Positions 63,079 through 64,000 of a stretch of 64,000 bases of DNA are shown here, piece by piece. The stretch is from Wuchereria bancrofti. Lineage: Eukaryota; Nematoda; Chromadorea; Rhabditida; Onchocercidae. Position 1 is the stretch's first letter. The number at the start of each line of letters is the position of its first letter. The notes under the pieces were generated by a model. It saw only the letters and a list, made by a program, of their open reading frames with translations. It had not been told where the DNA came from and did not search any database. Made by a program: the position numbers and the translations under genes. The DNA lies in NCBI GenBank assembly GCA_005281725.1, contig SSBO01000009.1:8494303-8558302 (forward strand). The letters are read 5' to 3'.

Positions 63079-64000
63079 TACGTCATTTAGAATAGCTACG
63101 TACGTTTAGCATTCTAAAATTTTATTTTTTTTCTTTTTTTGCAAAATTTATTTTGATAATAAATGAATATTTTTCTGCACAGTAGTAAGTATTTAGAAAT
63201 TTCGTTAATTAAAATGTTAATTAGCAGCCCTCCACTGTTTTATTTTTTATTTTTTTTATTTTTTATTTTTTTAAACTACATTTCTTTCTTTTTTTTATTT
63301 CTTTCGTCTTTTCTCATAAAAAATAAATGAGGAAAATGACAATATTTTATTTAGGAAAATAATAAGATAGGAAAGCTTAATTAGAAAGCTAGTAATACAA
63401 AGAAAAATTAATGATGGCGAAGTAAAAAAAATATGTGAAAATTAAAAATATGTACTGTCAGTATAATTGGACAAAAGAAAAGTTTGAATTTTAGTATTTT
63501 TAAAAAAATATTTTGCTTTTGATGTTTTAGCAGGGATTGAAAAGAGAAATGAAAAAAGAAAGATGCAAAAATTGATATTACAAAGGTAATAAATTATTGA
63601 AAAAGAGCAAATATATGGTAATGAAATGTTTAGAAATGAAACAAAAAAATTTGAAAAACAAAACAAAACAAATTATAAAATTACAGTAACTTACACAAAT
63701 AATTTCTCAAATTGTATAATAATTACTGTACCAAAGAAGAATTCGTTGATAAATTATAATTTTAAAATATTACTGCAAAGATAATATAGCAATGTTTGTC
63801 GTCTTTTTTGTGAATGAGGAATTTAATGAACTCAAATAATTAATTTAAAAAAATGAAGGATAGTCGCAAATGATATTATTTGTCAATCAGTAAAAAGACT
63901 TGATCAAATTATAAAAGGAATATAAGAGAAAAAATATTTGATTATTTCGTGCAAAAATTTTAGTAATTGAAATCTTTTTTCATTTCTTCTGAAAACTTAG

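Larger units (their letters stand above)
58200..64000. other. Intergenic region to the end of the window
   Basis: No supported gene. It contains the GT tract and minisatellite (59.56-60.1 kb), an inverted repeat (60.72-60.83 kb), a short tandem duplication near 60933-60990 and a compound hairpin at 63.0 kb. Confidence 0.5.

Overview
The window is nuclear DNA of a nematode, most likely a spirurid (filaria-like) species. It is very AT-rich and long stretches carry no gene. Genes are split by many short GT..AG introns, and several start codons lie a few bases downstream of a pyrimidine-AG site with no upstream exon, as expected for spliced-leader (SL) trans-splicing. There are no bacterial operons, CRISPR arrays or intact tRNA/rRNA genes. 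I cannot name the species.

Layout. 145-1326 (+): single-exon glutamine-rich protein. 1.4-15.9 kb: mostly intergenic, with microsatellites, a minisatellite and a possible decayed coding patch. 15907-20029 (+): eight-exon aldose 1-epimerase-like gene in which the catalytic residues have been replaced. 20776-20976 (+): small Cys-containing ORF. 22359-34100 (-): 20-exon gene for a type I membrane protein of 823 residues that I could not assign to a family. Four of its exons sit in a 2,192-bp block that occurs twice around a single N, almost certainly an assembly artefact. 35.2-38.0 kb (+): pieces of a trypsin-like serine protease, probably a relic. 41275-42921 (-): secreted precursor with three N-x-Y-S-W motifs, a candidate neuropeptide gene. 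45352-46785 (-): a second small secreted protein. 53856-58046 (+): eight-exon coiled-coil protein with a basic N-terminal segment. 58-64 kb: intergenic, with a GT-rich tract and a 32-bp minisatellite.

Most exon models were built by hand from splice sites and reading-frame phase. The strongest support is that phases agree across every junction (20 exons in the membrane-protein gene, 8 in the epimerase gene, 8 in the coiled-coil gene, 3 in each small secreted gene). The genes do not form an evident pathway. The two small secreted genes are neighbours on the same strand, but their sequences are not visibly related.
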